Positions 21,211-32,103 of a DNA stretch of 64,000 bases are shown piece by piece. The DNA comes from Balaenoptera acutorostrata (Eukaryota > Chordata > Mammalia > Artiodactyla > Balaenopteridae), in assembly GCF_949987535.1 (NCBI RefSeq), contig NC_080068.1:83043254-83107253 (forward strand), read 5' to 3'. The notes under the pieces were generated by a model. It saw only the letters and a program-made list of their open reading frames with translations. It made no database searches and was not told the origin of the DNA. Both the position numbers and the translations under genes were made by a program. Within the stretch, counting starts at the first letter, position 1; each line of letters begins with the position of its first letter.

Positions 21211-21634
21211 ATTATAGTTGAAAACTTCCCTAATATGGGAAAGGAAATGATCAATCAAGTCCAGGAAGCACAGAGTCCCATACAGGATAAATCCAAGGAG
21301 AAAAACACCAAGACACATATTAATCAAACTATCAAAAATTAAATACAAAGACAAAATATTAAAAGCAGCAAGGGAAAAGCAACAAATAACATACAAGGGA
21401 ATCCCCATAAGGTTAACAGCTGATCTTTCCGCAGAAACTCTACGAGAAAGAAGGGAGTGAAAGGACATATTTAGAGTGATGAAAGGGAAAAACCTACAAC
21501 CAAGATTACTCTACCCAGCAAGGATCGCATTCAGATTTGACAGAGGAATTAAAATCTTTACAGACAAGCAAAAGCTAAGAGAGTCCAGCATCACCAAACC
21601 AGCTTTACAACAAATGCTAAAGGAACTTCTCTAG
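21211..21634 (+). pseudogene. L1 ORF1 C-terminal remnant
   Basis: ORF1p is the L1 RNA-binding chaperone. Only the C-terminal part is left. It begins at 'attatagttgaaaac' with 'ENFPNMGKEMINQVQEAQ' in one frame, runs into stops near 21340, and is then readable in another frame as 'IRLTADLSAETLRERREW', a stop, then 'NLQPRLLYPARIAFRFD' and 'KPALQQMLKELL' before the TAG at 21632-21634. The order and spacing match the ORF1 C-terminal domain. The start codon and the coiled coil are absent. Confidence 0.85.
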
Positions 21635-21692
21635 GCAGGAAACACAAGAGAAGGAAAGGATCTACAATAATAAACCCAAAACAATTAAGAAA

Positions 21693-22451
21693 ATGGTAAT
21701 AGGAACATATATATCAATAACTACCTTAAATGTAAATGGATTAAACGACCCAAACAAAAGACATAGACAGGCTGAATGGATACAGAAACAAGACCTGTAT
21801 ATATGCTGTCTACAAGAGACCCACTTCAGACCTAGGGACACAAACAGACTGAAAGTGAGGGGAAGGAAAAAGATACTCCATGCAAATGGAAATCAAAAGA
21901 AAACTGGAGTAGCAATTCTCATATCAGACAAAATAGACTTTAAAATAAAGACTATTAAAAAACACAAAGAAGGACACTACATAATGATCAAGAGATCAAT
22001 CTAAGAAGAAGATATAACAATTGTAAATATTTATGCACACAGCATAGGAGCACCTCAATACATAAGGCAAATATTAACAGCCATAAAAGGGGAAATGGAC
22101 AGTAACACAATCATAGTAGGGGACTTTAACACCCCACTTTCCCCAATGGACAGATCATCCAAAATGAAGATAAATAAGGAAACACAAGTTTTAAATGACA
22201 TAATAAACAAGATGGACTTAATTGATATTTATAGGACATTCCATCCAAAAACAACAGAATACACTTTCTTCTCAAGTGCTCATGGAACATTCTCCAGGAT
22301 AGATCATATCTTGGGTCACAAACCAAGCCTTGGTAAATTTAAGAATACTGAAATCGTATCAAGTATCTTCTCTGACCACAACGCAATGAGACTAGATATC
22401 AATTACAGAAAAAAATCTGTAAAAAAATACAAACACATGGAGGCTAAATGA
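21693..22451 (+). pseudogene. L1 ORF2 endonuclease domain, interrupted by one stop
   Basis: This is the natural ORF2 start, 58 bp after the ORF1 stop. The APE-type endonuclease nicks target DNA. 'TLNVNGLN' (catalytic Asn) and 'QETH' (metal-binding Glu) lie before a stop at 22002-22004. The same frame resumes with 'NIYAH', 'VGDFNTPL', 'RIDHILGHK' and 'FSDHNAM', covering the remaining catalytic Tyr, Asp, Asn, Asp and His. So all active-site signatures are visible, but the domain is split by a single nonsense codon and closes at a second stop at 22449-22451. Confidence 0.88.
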
Positions 22452-25360
22452 TACACTACTAAATATCCAAGAGATCACTGAAGAAATCAAAGAGGAAATC
22501 AAAAAATCCCTAGAAAAAAATAACAATGAAAACACGATGACCCAAAACCTATGGGAGGCAGCAAAAGCAGTTCTAACAGGGAAGTTTATAGCAATACATT
22601 CCTACTTCAAGTAACAAGAAACATCTCAAATAAACCACCTAACCTTACACCTAAAGCAATTAGAGAAAGAAGACCAAAAAAATCCCAAGGTTAGTAGAAG
22701 GAAAGAAATCATAAAGATCAGATCAGAAATAAATGAAAAAGAAATGAAGGAAACAATAGCAAAGATCAATAAAACTAAAAGTTGGTTCTTTGAGATGATA
22801 AACGAAATTGATAAACCATTAGCCACGCTCATCAAGAAAAAAAGGGAGAAGACTCAAATCAACAGAATTAGAAATGAAAAAGGAGAACTAACACTGACAC
22901 TGCAGAAATACAAAGGGTCACGAGAGACTACTACAAGCAACTCTATGCCAATAAAATGGACAATCTGGAGGAAATGGACAAATTCTTAGAAAAGCACAAC
23001 CTTCCGAGACCGAACCAGGCAGAAAGAGAAAATATAACAGACCTATCACAAGCACTAAAATTGAAACTGTGATGAAAAATCTTCCAACAAACAAAAGCCC
23101 AGGACCAGATGGCTTCACAGGCGAATTCTATCAAACATTTAGAGACGAGCTAACACCTACCATTCTCAAACTCTACCATTCTCAAACTCTTCCAAAATAT
23201 AGCACAGGGAGGAACACTCCCAAACTCATTCTATGAGGCCACCATCACCATGATACCAAAACCAGACAAAGATGTCACAAAAAAGAAAACTACAGGCCAG
23301 TATCACTGATGAACATAGATGCAAAAATGCTAAACAAAATACTAGCAAACAGAATCCAACAGCACATTAAAAGGATCATACACCATGATCAAGTGGGGTT
23401 TATCCCAGGCATGCAAGGATTCTTTAATATATGCAAATCAATCAATATGACACTCTATATTAACAAATTGAAGGATAAAAACCATATGATAATCTCAATA
23501 GATGCAGAAAAAGCTTTTGACAAAATTCAACACCCATTCATGATAAAAAAAAAAAAAACCCTCCAGGAAGCAGGCAGAGAGGGAACTTACCTCAATATAA
23601 TAAAGGCCATATGTGACAAACCCACAGCCAACATCGTTCTCAATGGTGAAAAACTGAAACCATTTCCTCTAAGATCAGGAACAAGACAAGGTTGCCCACT
23701 CTCACCACTACTATTCAATATGGTTTTGGAAGTTTTAGTCACAGCAATCAGAGAAGAAAAAGAAATAAAAGGAATCCAAATCGGAAAAGAAAAAGTAAAA
23801 CTGTCACTGTTTGCAGATGACATGATACTATACATAGAGAATCCTAAGGATGATATCAGAAAACTACTAGAGCTAATCAATGAATTTATTAAAGTAGCTG
23901 GATACAAAATTAATGCACAGAAATCTCTTTCATTTCTATACCCTAATGATGAAAAATCTGAAAGAGAACTTAAGGAAACACTCCCATTTACCATTGCAAA
24001 AAAAGAATAAAATACCTAGAAATAAACCTACCTAAGGAGACAAAAGACCTCTATGCAGAAAACTGTAACACACTGATGAAAGAAATTAAAGATAATACAA
24101 ACAGATGGAGAGATATACCATGTTGTTGGATTGGAAGAATCAACATTCCAAAAATGACTCTACTACCCAAAGCAATCTACAGATTCAATGCAATCCCTAT
24201 CAAACTACCAGTGGCATTTTTTCACAGAAGTAGAACAAAAAATTTCACAATTTGTATGGAAACACAAAAGACCCCGTATAGCCAAAACCATCTTGAGAAA
24301 GAAAAACGGAGCTGGAAGAATCAGGCTCCCGGACTTCAGACCATACTACAGAGCTACAGTAAGCGAGACAGTATGATACTGGCACAAAAACAGAAATTTA
24401 GATCAATGGAACAGGATAGAAAGCCCAGAGATAAACCCATGCACATATGGTCACCTTATCTTTGATAAAGGAGGCAAGCATATACAGTGGAGAAAAGACA
24501 GCCTCTTCAATAATGGTGCTGGGAAAACTGGACAGCTACATATTAAAGAATGAAATTAGAGCGCTCCCTAACACCATACACAAAAATAAACTCAAAATAG
24601 ATTGAAGACTAAATGTAAGGCCAGACACTATAAAACTCTACAGGAAAATGTAGGCAGAACACTCTATGACATAAATCACAGCAAGATCTTTTTTGGCCCA
24701 CCTCTTACAGAAATGAAAATAAAAACAAAAATAAACAAATGGGACCTAATCAAACTTAAAAGCTTTTGCACAGCAAAGGAAAACATAAACAAGATGAAAA
24801 GACAGCCCTCAGAATGGGAGAAAATATTTGCAAACGAAGCAACTGGCAAAGGATTAATCTCCAAAATATACAAGCAGCTCATGCAGCTCAATATCAAAAA
24901 ACCAAACAACCCAAACCAAAAATGAGCAGAAGACCTAAACAGACATTTCTCCGAAGAAGATATACAGATTGCCAACAAACACATGAAAGCATGCTCAACA
25001 TCACTAATCATTTGAGAAATGCAAATCAAAACTACAATGAGGTATCACCTCACACCAGTCAGAATGGCCATCATCAAAAAATCTACGAACAATAAATGCT
25101 GGAGAGGGTGTGGAGAAAAGGGAACACTCTTGAACTGTTGGTGGGAATGTAAACTGATACAGCCACTATGGAGAACAGTATGGAGGTTCCTTAAAAAACT
25201 AAAAGTAGAACTACCATATCACCCAGCACTCCCACTACTGGGCATATACCCTGAGAAAACCATCATTCAAAAAGAGACATGTACCACAATGTTCTTTGCA
25301 GCTCTATTTACAATAGCCAGGACATGGAAGCAACCTAAGTGTCCATCGACAGATGAATGA
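22452..25360 (+). pseudogene. L1 ORF2 reverse transcriptase and C-terminal domain, frameshifted
   Basis: The region 22452-23300 is readable only by changing frame ('[13 protein letters not shown]' around 22930). A 16-bp tandem duplication at 23157-23188 shifts the frame. The best open part, 23309-24010, carries '[19 protein letters not shown]', '[16 protein letters not shown]', '[11 protein letters not shown]', '[13 protein letters not shown]' and the catalytic 'FADDMILY'. The C-terminal parts follow in other frames at 24076-24465, 24602-24925 and 25019-25360. The Cys-rich motif reads C-x3-C-x7-N-x4-C, with Asn in place of the His. Confidence 0.9.
23157..23188. repeat. 16-bp tandem duplication in L1 copy 2 ORF2
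   Basis: 'ctaccattctcaaact' occurs twice in direct succession. Sixteen is not a multiple of three, so the duplication shifts the ORF2 frame inside the RT domain. Confidence 0.92.
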
Positions 25361-25921
25361 ATAAAGAAGATGTGGCACATATATACAATGGAATATTACT
25401 CAGCCATAAAAAGAAACAAAATTGAGTTATTTGTAGTGAGGTGGATGGACCTAGAGTCTGTCATACAGAGTGAAGTAAGTCAGAAAGGGAAAAACAAATA
25501 CCATATGCTAACACATATATATGGAATCTAAAAAAAAAAAAAGGTTGTGAAGAACCTAGGGGCAGGACAGGAATAAAGATGCAGACATAGAGAATGGACT
25601 TGAGGACACAGGGAGGGGGAAGAGTAAGCTGGGACGAAGTAAGAGAGTAGCATTGACATATATACACTGCCAAATGTAAAATAGACAGCTAGTGGGCAGC
25701 AGCTGCATGGCACAGGGAGATCAGCTCGTTGTTTTGCGACCACGTAGAGGGGTGGGATAAGGAGGGTGGGAGGGAGATGCAAGAGCGAGGGGATGTGGGG
25801 ATATACGTATGCATATAGCTGATTCACTTTGTTATACAGCAGAAACTAACACACCATTGTAAAGCAATTATACTCCAATAAGGATATTGAAAAAAAAAAA
25901 CTAATAAGAACTAGAAAAAAC
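25361..25921 (+). other. L1 copy 2: 3' UTR and tail
   Basis: It has the 3' UTR order 'gacagctagtgggcagcagc', 'ggtgggaggga', 'gctgattcactttgttatac' and 'acaccattgtaaagcaatta', then 'gaaaaaaaaaactaataaga' and a second A-run before the right TSD. It matches the 3' UTR of copies 1 and 3 in reverse complement. Confidence 0.88.
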
Positions 25922-25934
25922 AATTACAGAGGAG
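25922..25934. repeat. Right target-site duplication of L1 copy 2
   Basis: Exact match of 13 bases to 20380-20392. Confidence 0.88.
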
Positions 25935-28900
25935 ATAGGAGATTATGTAAGGAAAAGAAAGTGGCAAGAGTTCTGAGGCAGAAATTTAGTTTTTGAAGGA
26001 TAAGAAGCTCTGCACTTTGTTGGAAGTTTAAAAAAATTTTGATTTTTTTACATCTAGAATATAGCATATCTAGATTAAAATATACAAAATATTTAAATGG
26101 GGGATTATCACCTTACAGCTTTATTGTTTTCTCACCTCTACCTTCAGTAGTGACTTACTGAATCTTCCTCCTCTTGACTTGGCAAAATCTCAAGTAAATC
26201 TTTATGCATCCATTATTGATTTGATCACTGCGCTATTCTTGACATTTCCCATAATTTTAGCTCCTCTCAGTTCCTTGAACATTTCTCCTCATTATCATGT
26301 GTTCTCTCTCTAATTTCATCTTTTTAATTCCATTTTCTGGTCAGTACCTCCTATCATTCTAGATCCCTCTCATGTTCTTTGATCTCCTTTGAACTCCAGT
26401 CCATCAACTCCTCCACATTTTATATTTTCTCACATAGTTTATGCTGCAGGTCAAATGTAATTGTCAATGGTTACAACATGGACTATAGTATCTTTTAGAT
26501 CATTATTAGCCTTTCTTCCAGTTCTACCTTTACATTATTATAAGCTTTCATGATTCAATTTAAATCAAGAGGGAAACATGGGGCCAGAGAGATGATTTCC
26601 CAGAGAGAAACACAGCAAGGCACTGACCAAAACAGCAAACCGCCTGCATTTATGACTGCAAGAGTATTTCCGTTTTCTAGAAAAAAGATTACTTTACAAG
26701 AGGATAGAGAGTGCTTATATTGCTTACATGTGCAGGGCACAATTATTATCTCTAATTGTGGCTTTTACTTGGGCTACATGCTTTTTAAATGATATATACT
26801 GTAACAATCCTGAACTTTTATTTCATGAAATAGCATATCCATCAATATTTACCACTGCCTAATTTGTGACATTTTTCATTGCACTAGAGAGATACATTGT
26901 TTTCAAATATCCGAAAGCAGCCTTAATACTGTGCAATTTTCAAAAACAAACTTGGAGGTCTGAAGTGAGAATGCTAACAGAAAACTGACTCTCTAGTTAC
27001 AGGACCCGCAAAATGTTAAGTACAGAGGTGACTCCTTCCTGTGCTCTGCTTACATTCCTAAGTGCTGGATACAAGTGCTCAGCTCTGGGAGGAATGGAAG
27101 TTCATGCATCCATCTCACATAATTTCTCCTTTGTCTGACAGTGCTGCCAGCCAAGGAACCTATTAATGCCAGTCATCATGGCAAATGTTAAACAATAGAG
27201 TCCTGTGCAGTTAGAACTGGCCACAGCCAACCACTTCATTTCACCAATGTACAGAAGTTTTCAGTTTTCAGAGGGTAATATGTTTTTACTAACATCTAAA
27301 GAAATAGGAATTATATTTTGGGATCAAAATGAAAAGTGAAAATTAATGTACTTATTAGCACTTGAATCAGGACCATAATTCTGCAGAACTAGATGTATAA
27401 TTTTTATTGTTTTTGACATTATTGAGGGGTGTTTTTTGTTACATACCTTAGGATTTCTGATGCTACAACGTATCATAAAAATTAATTAGTAATATCACTA
27501 TCAGTTTAGAGATGAGAAAATTTTCCAGTTATATTCTAAGGGTTCAATCAAAGATTTAATTCATCAAAGTTATATGAGTTGAACAAATGAATAAGGAACT
27601 CATAAACAAGAATAAACTGATGGACTTGGCACACAAGTCTGGCATCTGGGGTGATACTGTTATACTAACGTGAAAAGAGAGAGAACTTGCTGCTGAGATC
27701 CATAAGATGAAAAACTGTATGTTTATCTGGAAAGTTTGGCCAATAAGTGCCTGAGTTCCTTAACAGAGGTGAAGGAGCCCTGTTACCAATACTTGATAAT
27801 GATCTTGCATTAACTTTTTGGAATCTCACTAAACTGACCTTTCGTAACTTATTAAAATTACAGCACAATCTAAAATAGAACAATACAGAAGTATAGGAGT
27901 TCATAAGCTAGAGTTTAAATCTTGTTCCCATACTAGCGCACATAGAGGGTTTTTTAAAAAAGTGGAATGATATATCGGAACATTTATTAAATAGATTTTC
28001 TTTTGTAGACACTCTATTTTACAAACACCATTGGGTACAATTATTAAAGTAGTATAACCAATAGTTTGTAGGTATTTTTTAAAAGAGTTTGGGATGAAAT
28101 ACACACACTGAAAAAAAATTTTTAAATATGCAAACACCGTAGAGAAAAATATTTAAATACATAATCCTGTTGGCATTAGTCCTCCCAAATTTTTCTATGT
28201 ATCCAGTCTTTATTTTTCAGTGAATAAGGATCTTGGTGACAATGAGACTTATGAAGCAGAATAGAACAGTCAGGAACCCAAGAATATAAATAACATTACG
28301 TGGTCATGGGAATGATTAAAATATTTAATGAACAGTGAAACAAATAATTATACTAAAGGGGAAAAATACTATTGTACAATACACTAAAAAGTAATATGCA
28401 AGTATATTATAATACAAATTTAAAAATAAACGCTTTTAAAACTTTATATAAAATATATAATTTTTTATGTAATTGTAGTAAGAGTTCTTCAAACAATATC
28501 ATGGCTGATGTTTTAGAACTTTAAAAAATATTCTTGCTAAATTTAGCAATTCTTTTTTTATTTGAATTTGAATTTAATTTGAATTTCTTAGATTTTGGGT
28601 GAAATTAGCTGTACTGTTTGTGTCATGGATTCTTCATCCTTGAATATTTATTTTTAATAAATTTTAGTTTTATAAAATATATGTAAGGGTTTTTTCTATA
28701 TTTTATGTGCTATGTTTTTTAGCCTTTTGTCACAAATGTTTTATACTGCCTTTATAGATGACTGACAGTTTGACTACAAATAGAATTACTTGATCACATC
28801 CATATCCCACAATGGTTTCCCATTAATATTGGATATCACCCTCCTTTGTTAATTTTCTTAAACTTGCTTATACCTTCGTAATGAGTGTCTTTATTAAACT

Positions 28901-29346
28901 CTCAATTACACCTTTGTATTTGCCATTTATTTTCTGCCAAAACCCTATTAATCTTCCCTACAGAAGAATGAAAGAAGTTAACAGGATCTGCCCTTTCAGA
29001 AGTCTTTATATCTCAGAATACTTGAGTTGGAGTTTGTGCTCAGTTAGCTTTCTTCCAGAGAACTCTGTAGTGTAACCTATCATACTGAAACACTGGTTTG
29101 AGTACTATTTGTTGTTTATTTCTGGTGTTCATTAATACTTCATGTTTATGGTCTGTTCCCTTCTTTTTCTGGGAATATATGGCTTATTTGAAATTTCCTG
29201 CTTGAAAAAATAGGCATTCAGTTTATTAATTCACAGATGTATACATGATATAGCAAATCAATGCCCATATACGTCTAGAACAAAACACACAGATATATTT
29301 TATGAACAAGCATAAACTTAATAGAAAAATAGAACTCAACCTAATT
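25935..29346. other. Unassigned DNA, 3.4 kb
   Basis: No supported gene, RNA or named repeat. A pyrimidine-rich part at about 26120-26420 is C/T-rich on the plus strand. A segment at 26950-27260 has higher complexity and GC than its flanks. A 'gaatttgaattt' short direct repeat lies at 28560-28586. Small frames (for example 27665-27904 minus, 28881-29075 plus) have no recognisable features. Confidence 0.45.
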
Positions 29347-29406
29347 TATCCATGTATCTATGTATTTATCTATATATATATGTATGTATGTATATATCTA
29401 TCTAGA
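29347..29406. repeat. Imperfect TATC/TATG microsatellite
   Basis: Mixed 'tatctatgtatttatctata', 'tatgtatgtatgtatatat' and 'ctatctag' units form an impure tetranucleotide tract. Confidence 0.85.
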
Positions 29407-29477
29407 TCACAAAATTTTTTAATCGGTTTATTCCTAGCTACTATGTTTTGTTGTGACTGTTAATAAGATTGCTTGTC

Positions 29478-29741
29478 GGGCTTCCCTGGTGGCACAGTGG
29501 TTGAGAGTCTGCCTGCCAATGCAGGGGACACGAGTTCGAGCCCTGGTCTGGGAAGATCCCACATGCTGCAGAGCAACTGGGCCCGTGAGCCATAACTACT
29601 GAGCCTGCGCGTCTGGAGCTTGTGCTCCGCGACAGCGAGAGGCCCGCGCACCGCGATGAAGAGTGGCCCCCACTCGTCGCAACTAGAGAAAGCCCTCGCA
29701 CAGAAACGAAGACCCAACACAGCCAAAAAAAAAAAAAAAAA
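29478..29741 (+). mobile_element. CHR-2-type SINE, short-body form
   Basis: It starts at 'gggcttccctggtggcacag', includes an intact B box (GTTCGAGCCC) and ends in an A19 tail. The TSD 'aagattgcttgtc' at 29465-29477 recurs at 29742-29754 with one mismatch (aagattgcctgtc). The body lacks the 24-bp internal duplication and also about 16 bp between the 'ctccgc' and 'gagaggcccgcgc' landmarks that the copy at 29814 has. Confidence 0.92.
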
Positions 29742-29813
29742 AAGATTGCCTGTCATTATGATTTTAACTGCTTATTACTAGCACTTAATAAAACTACCTT
29801 AAAAAAATTAACA

Positions 29814-30122
29814 GGGCTTCCCTGGTGGCACAGTGGTTGGGAGTCTGCCTGCCAGTGCGGGGGACGCGAGTTCGAGCCCTGGTCTGGGAAGATCCCACAT
29901 GCCACGGAGCAACTAAGCCCGTGAGCCACAACTACTGAGCCTGCGCGTCTGGAGCCTGTGCTCCGCAACAGGAGAGGCCACAACAGTGAGAGGCCCGCGC
30001 ACTGCGATGAAGAGTGGCCCCTGCTTGCTGCAACTGGAGAAAGCCCTCGCACAGAAATGAAGACCCAACACAGCTAAAAATAAATAAATTAATAAATTAA
30101 TAAATAACTTAGCATTTATTTA
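29814..30122 (+). mobile_element. CHR-2-type SINE with complex tail
   Basis: Same orientation as the preceding SINE and 72 bp downstream. It has 'gggcttccctggtggcacag', A and B boxes, and a 3' end 'gacccaacacagctaaaaat' followed by aataaatt repeats. The TSD 'aaaaaaattaaca' at 29801-29813 recurs at 30123-30135. Between the aataaatt units and the right TSD lies 'aacttagcatttattt', so the tail is not pure. The distinct TSD shows that this is a separate insertion, not a tandem duplication of the first SINE. Confidence 0.9.
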
Positions 30123-30135
30123 AAAAAAATTAACA

Positions 30136-30899
30136 AATATATACTTTACATTAGCTTCAGTGTATTTCACTTGATTGTCTTGGATTTTCCAAGTATCTTA
30201 TTCTTACATTTGCTTTATTAGTATTTTATTCTAGTTGCTTTAGCAGTTTATTTTAACCTATCAATAAAACTATGAAGTAATTAATTTTTGAGATTTGTAA
30301 CCTCACACATGTTCATTGTTTTCTAGGTTATATGTGTTTTTAAAACATATTTGTATTTTTAAACGTAATAAATTATTGTAAAATTTGAAAAGCTGCACAT
30401 TATTACATTAGATATAGTATATTATACAGCACTATATTTTATATCACATATTTCATACTTTCATTTCATTTTCCTTTTCTTCAATGTCTTTGAAAGTATC
30501 TCAACTTTAGTTTCTACACTACTCTTCAATTCTGCTTTCTAGATATTTTTAGATTTGTTAATAAAATTTTGTTTTCCTCCAAGTGCTTATTTATATGATG
30601 AGTTACCTTTTCTCCAATTATTTTTTCTCAATCTCTTAAATATATTTTTAAATTTATAAATGCTATATTTTTATACATTATATTTTACAATGGATTTGAA
30701 AACCTTTCTGAAAATTTCCTCTTAATCTCTATATAAAACATTTTTGTTAGGAGTTTTTACTGTATCTTTTGTAGTAAACTTATTCAATGGTCTACTTTCT
30801 CATGAAATAACATCCTCAGAGTTCTGAGGTAGGTAGGTAAATGTTGAGAGGAGGGAGCAGAGGCTTATGAGAATTTCCTGGTTAAAAAAAAATAGTCTC
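30136..30899. other. Unassigned very AT-rich DNA
   Basis: Strongly AT-rich with no recognisable gene or repeat. Confidence 0.45.
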
Positions 30900-31190
30900 C
30901 TCTCCCAACTCCACAAAAAGGGTCTTCCATGACCACTTACACTTGCAATACTTGACTATGTTATTCAAATTGCTCAAAGGCCACTTTTCAACAGCTACCA
31001 TAACCACCACATTTCTTACTGCAGCTTTTACTGCTCTGATTTTTCTGGCCCTACTTTACCATGTTATTAGTTATTTTTTCCATAGTCTTTATTATTTTTT
31101 AACAATACATAATTTGTTTTATTTATTGTCTAGAGTTCCACCTTACCTCCTGCTAGAATGTAGGCTCCATGAGGGCTCAGAACTGTTACA
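30900..31190 (+). repeat. L2 LINE fragment, sense orientation
   Basis: 'cttccatgaccacttacact', 'ttgctcaaaggccacttttc', 'ctagaatgtaggctccatga' and 'gggctcagaactgttacatc' follow the L2 3' end. A 115-residue frame (30943-31290) runs across it and into the next element, so it is not a gene. Confidence 0.65.
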
Positions 31191-31345
31191 TCTGTGGCTG
31201 GAACACATTTTATTTCATGTGATTAAAACTCTGAAGCTCACCCCAGACTTACTAAAAAAAAACAAATTCTGGAATTCTGAATTTTTATAGGTTCTCCTCT
31301 GATTCTTATGCACAAAAAGTTGGAAATTACTGTACTCTAAACTTA
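31191..31345 (+). repeat. MER5-like hAT-Charlie DNA transposon fragment
   Basis: 'tgaagctcaccccagactta', 'caaattctggaattctgaat', 'ggttctcctctgattcttat' and 'gcacaaaaagttggaaatta' have the order of a MER5A-type non-autonomous hAT element. It is diverged and the terminal inverted repeats are not clear. Confidence 0.5.
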
Positions 31346-31751
31346 GAGATATGGGTGGAGTGCAAGTATGTGTATCTTGAAAAGCTACCCAGGCGACCTC
31401 ATTAAACTCCTGATCTTCTTACGCCTACTGGCTTGGTGGCTATTCAGCAAGTGCAGTTCTTTTGTACCCAAGCTGGGATCTACTCTTAAGTTCATGCTCG
31501 TTTTCTGAAACTTGAAAGTTTTTGCTTTCTGCTAACACTGTCATTAGTCACATTCAGAGACACTAGGTCTAGTCCTGCCTCTGTCTTTGCCTGGCTTACT
31601 TATCTTGATCTGTGAATAAGGTGGTATCCACCAGCTTTGGGGACCCCACAAGCTTTCCTGCTCTGTTCTTTACTTATGGCTCTCTATATGAAAGGAAATA
31701 GTGCCCCCTGGAGGCACCAAAGTGTCTTTTATCCATCTATATTTAGGTAAA
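31346..31751. other. Unassigned DNA
   Basis: Sequence of moderate GC ('tacccaggcgacctcattaa', 'gtgccccctggaggcacc', the latter a small perfect inverted repeat at 31701-31718). No gene or repeat assigned. Confidence 0.45.
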
Positions 31752-31764
31752 CTGGGCTGCTTTT
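31752..31764. repeat. Left TSD of SINE 31765
   Basis: 'ctgggctgctttt', repeated exactly at 32091-32103. Confidence 0.9.
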
Positions 31765-32090
31765 TTTTTTTTTTTTTTTTTTTTATTTATTTATTTATTT
31801 ATTTTTGGCTGTGCTGGGTCTTCGGTTCGTGCGAGGGCTTTCTCTAGTTGCGGCAAGTGGGGGCCACTCTTCATCGCGGTGCGGGGACCGCTCTTCATCG
31901 CGGTGCGCGGGCCTTTCACTATCGCGGCCCCTCCCGTTGCGGGGCACAGGCTCCAGACGCGCAGGCTCAGCAGCTGTGGCTCACGGGCCCAGCTGCTCCG
32001 TGGCATGTGGGATCTTCCCAGACCAGGGCTCGAACCCGTGTCTCCTGCATTAGCAGGCAGATTCTCAACCACTGCGCCACCAGGGAAGCC
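31765..32090 (-). mobile_element. CHR-2-type SINE, minus strand, with internal duplication
   Basis: It reads from 'gggcttccctggtggcgcag' (32090) leftwards to an (AAAT)n and poly(A) tail (T-run on the plus strand at 31765-31783). TSD 'ctgggctgctttt' at 31752-31764 and 32091-32103 is exact. It contains the same 24-bp duplication (31859-31882 and 31883-31906) and the same 'ccccgcaacggga' type body as the SINE at 8860. The two copies therefore share a subfamily. Confidence 0.93.
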
Positions 32091-32103
32091 CTGGGCTGCT
32101 TTT
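32091..32103. repeat. Right TSD of SINE 31765
   Basis: Exact copy of 31752-31764, directly outside the SINE head. Confidence 0.9.

Larger units (their letters stand above)
20393..25921 (+). mobile_element. L1 retrotransposon copy 2, both ends present, internal deletion and many lesions
   Basis: This 5.5-kb L1 runs left to right: 5' UTR (20393 to about 21198), C-terminal part of ORF1 (about 21211-21634), ORF2 (21693 to about 25360) and a 3' UTR ending in 'caattatactccaataagga' plus an A-rich tail. The exact 13-bp TSD shows one insertion event. Relative to copy 1 the 5' UTR stops about 1 kb early and jumps into ORF1, so the distal UTR and N-terminal ORF1 (coiled coil and most of the RRM part) are missing. 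ORF2 has a nonsense codon in the endonuclease, frameshifts and a 16-bp duplication. It is non-autonomous. Confidence 0.92.

Noticed and set aside
20505..21468. Cluster of frames of 61-122 codons near a GC-rich region, as if a first exon with CpG island
   Set aside because: The whole stretch matches the 5' UTR of L1 copy 1 and is bounded by the L1's TSD. It is not a host gene promoter.
26120..26420. Pyrimidine-rich stretch as a possible exon or LTR
   Set aside because: I could match no family order and no frame. The bias alone is not enough.
29478..30122. Tandem duplication of one SINE
   Set aside because: The two SINEs have different TSDs, different tails and different internal sequence, so they are independent insertions.
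30943..31290. 115-codon plus-strand frame
   Set aside because: It spans an L2 3' end and a MER5-like element, two unrelated repeats.
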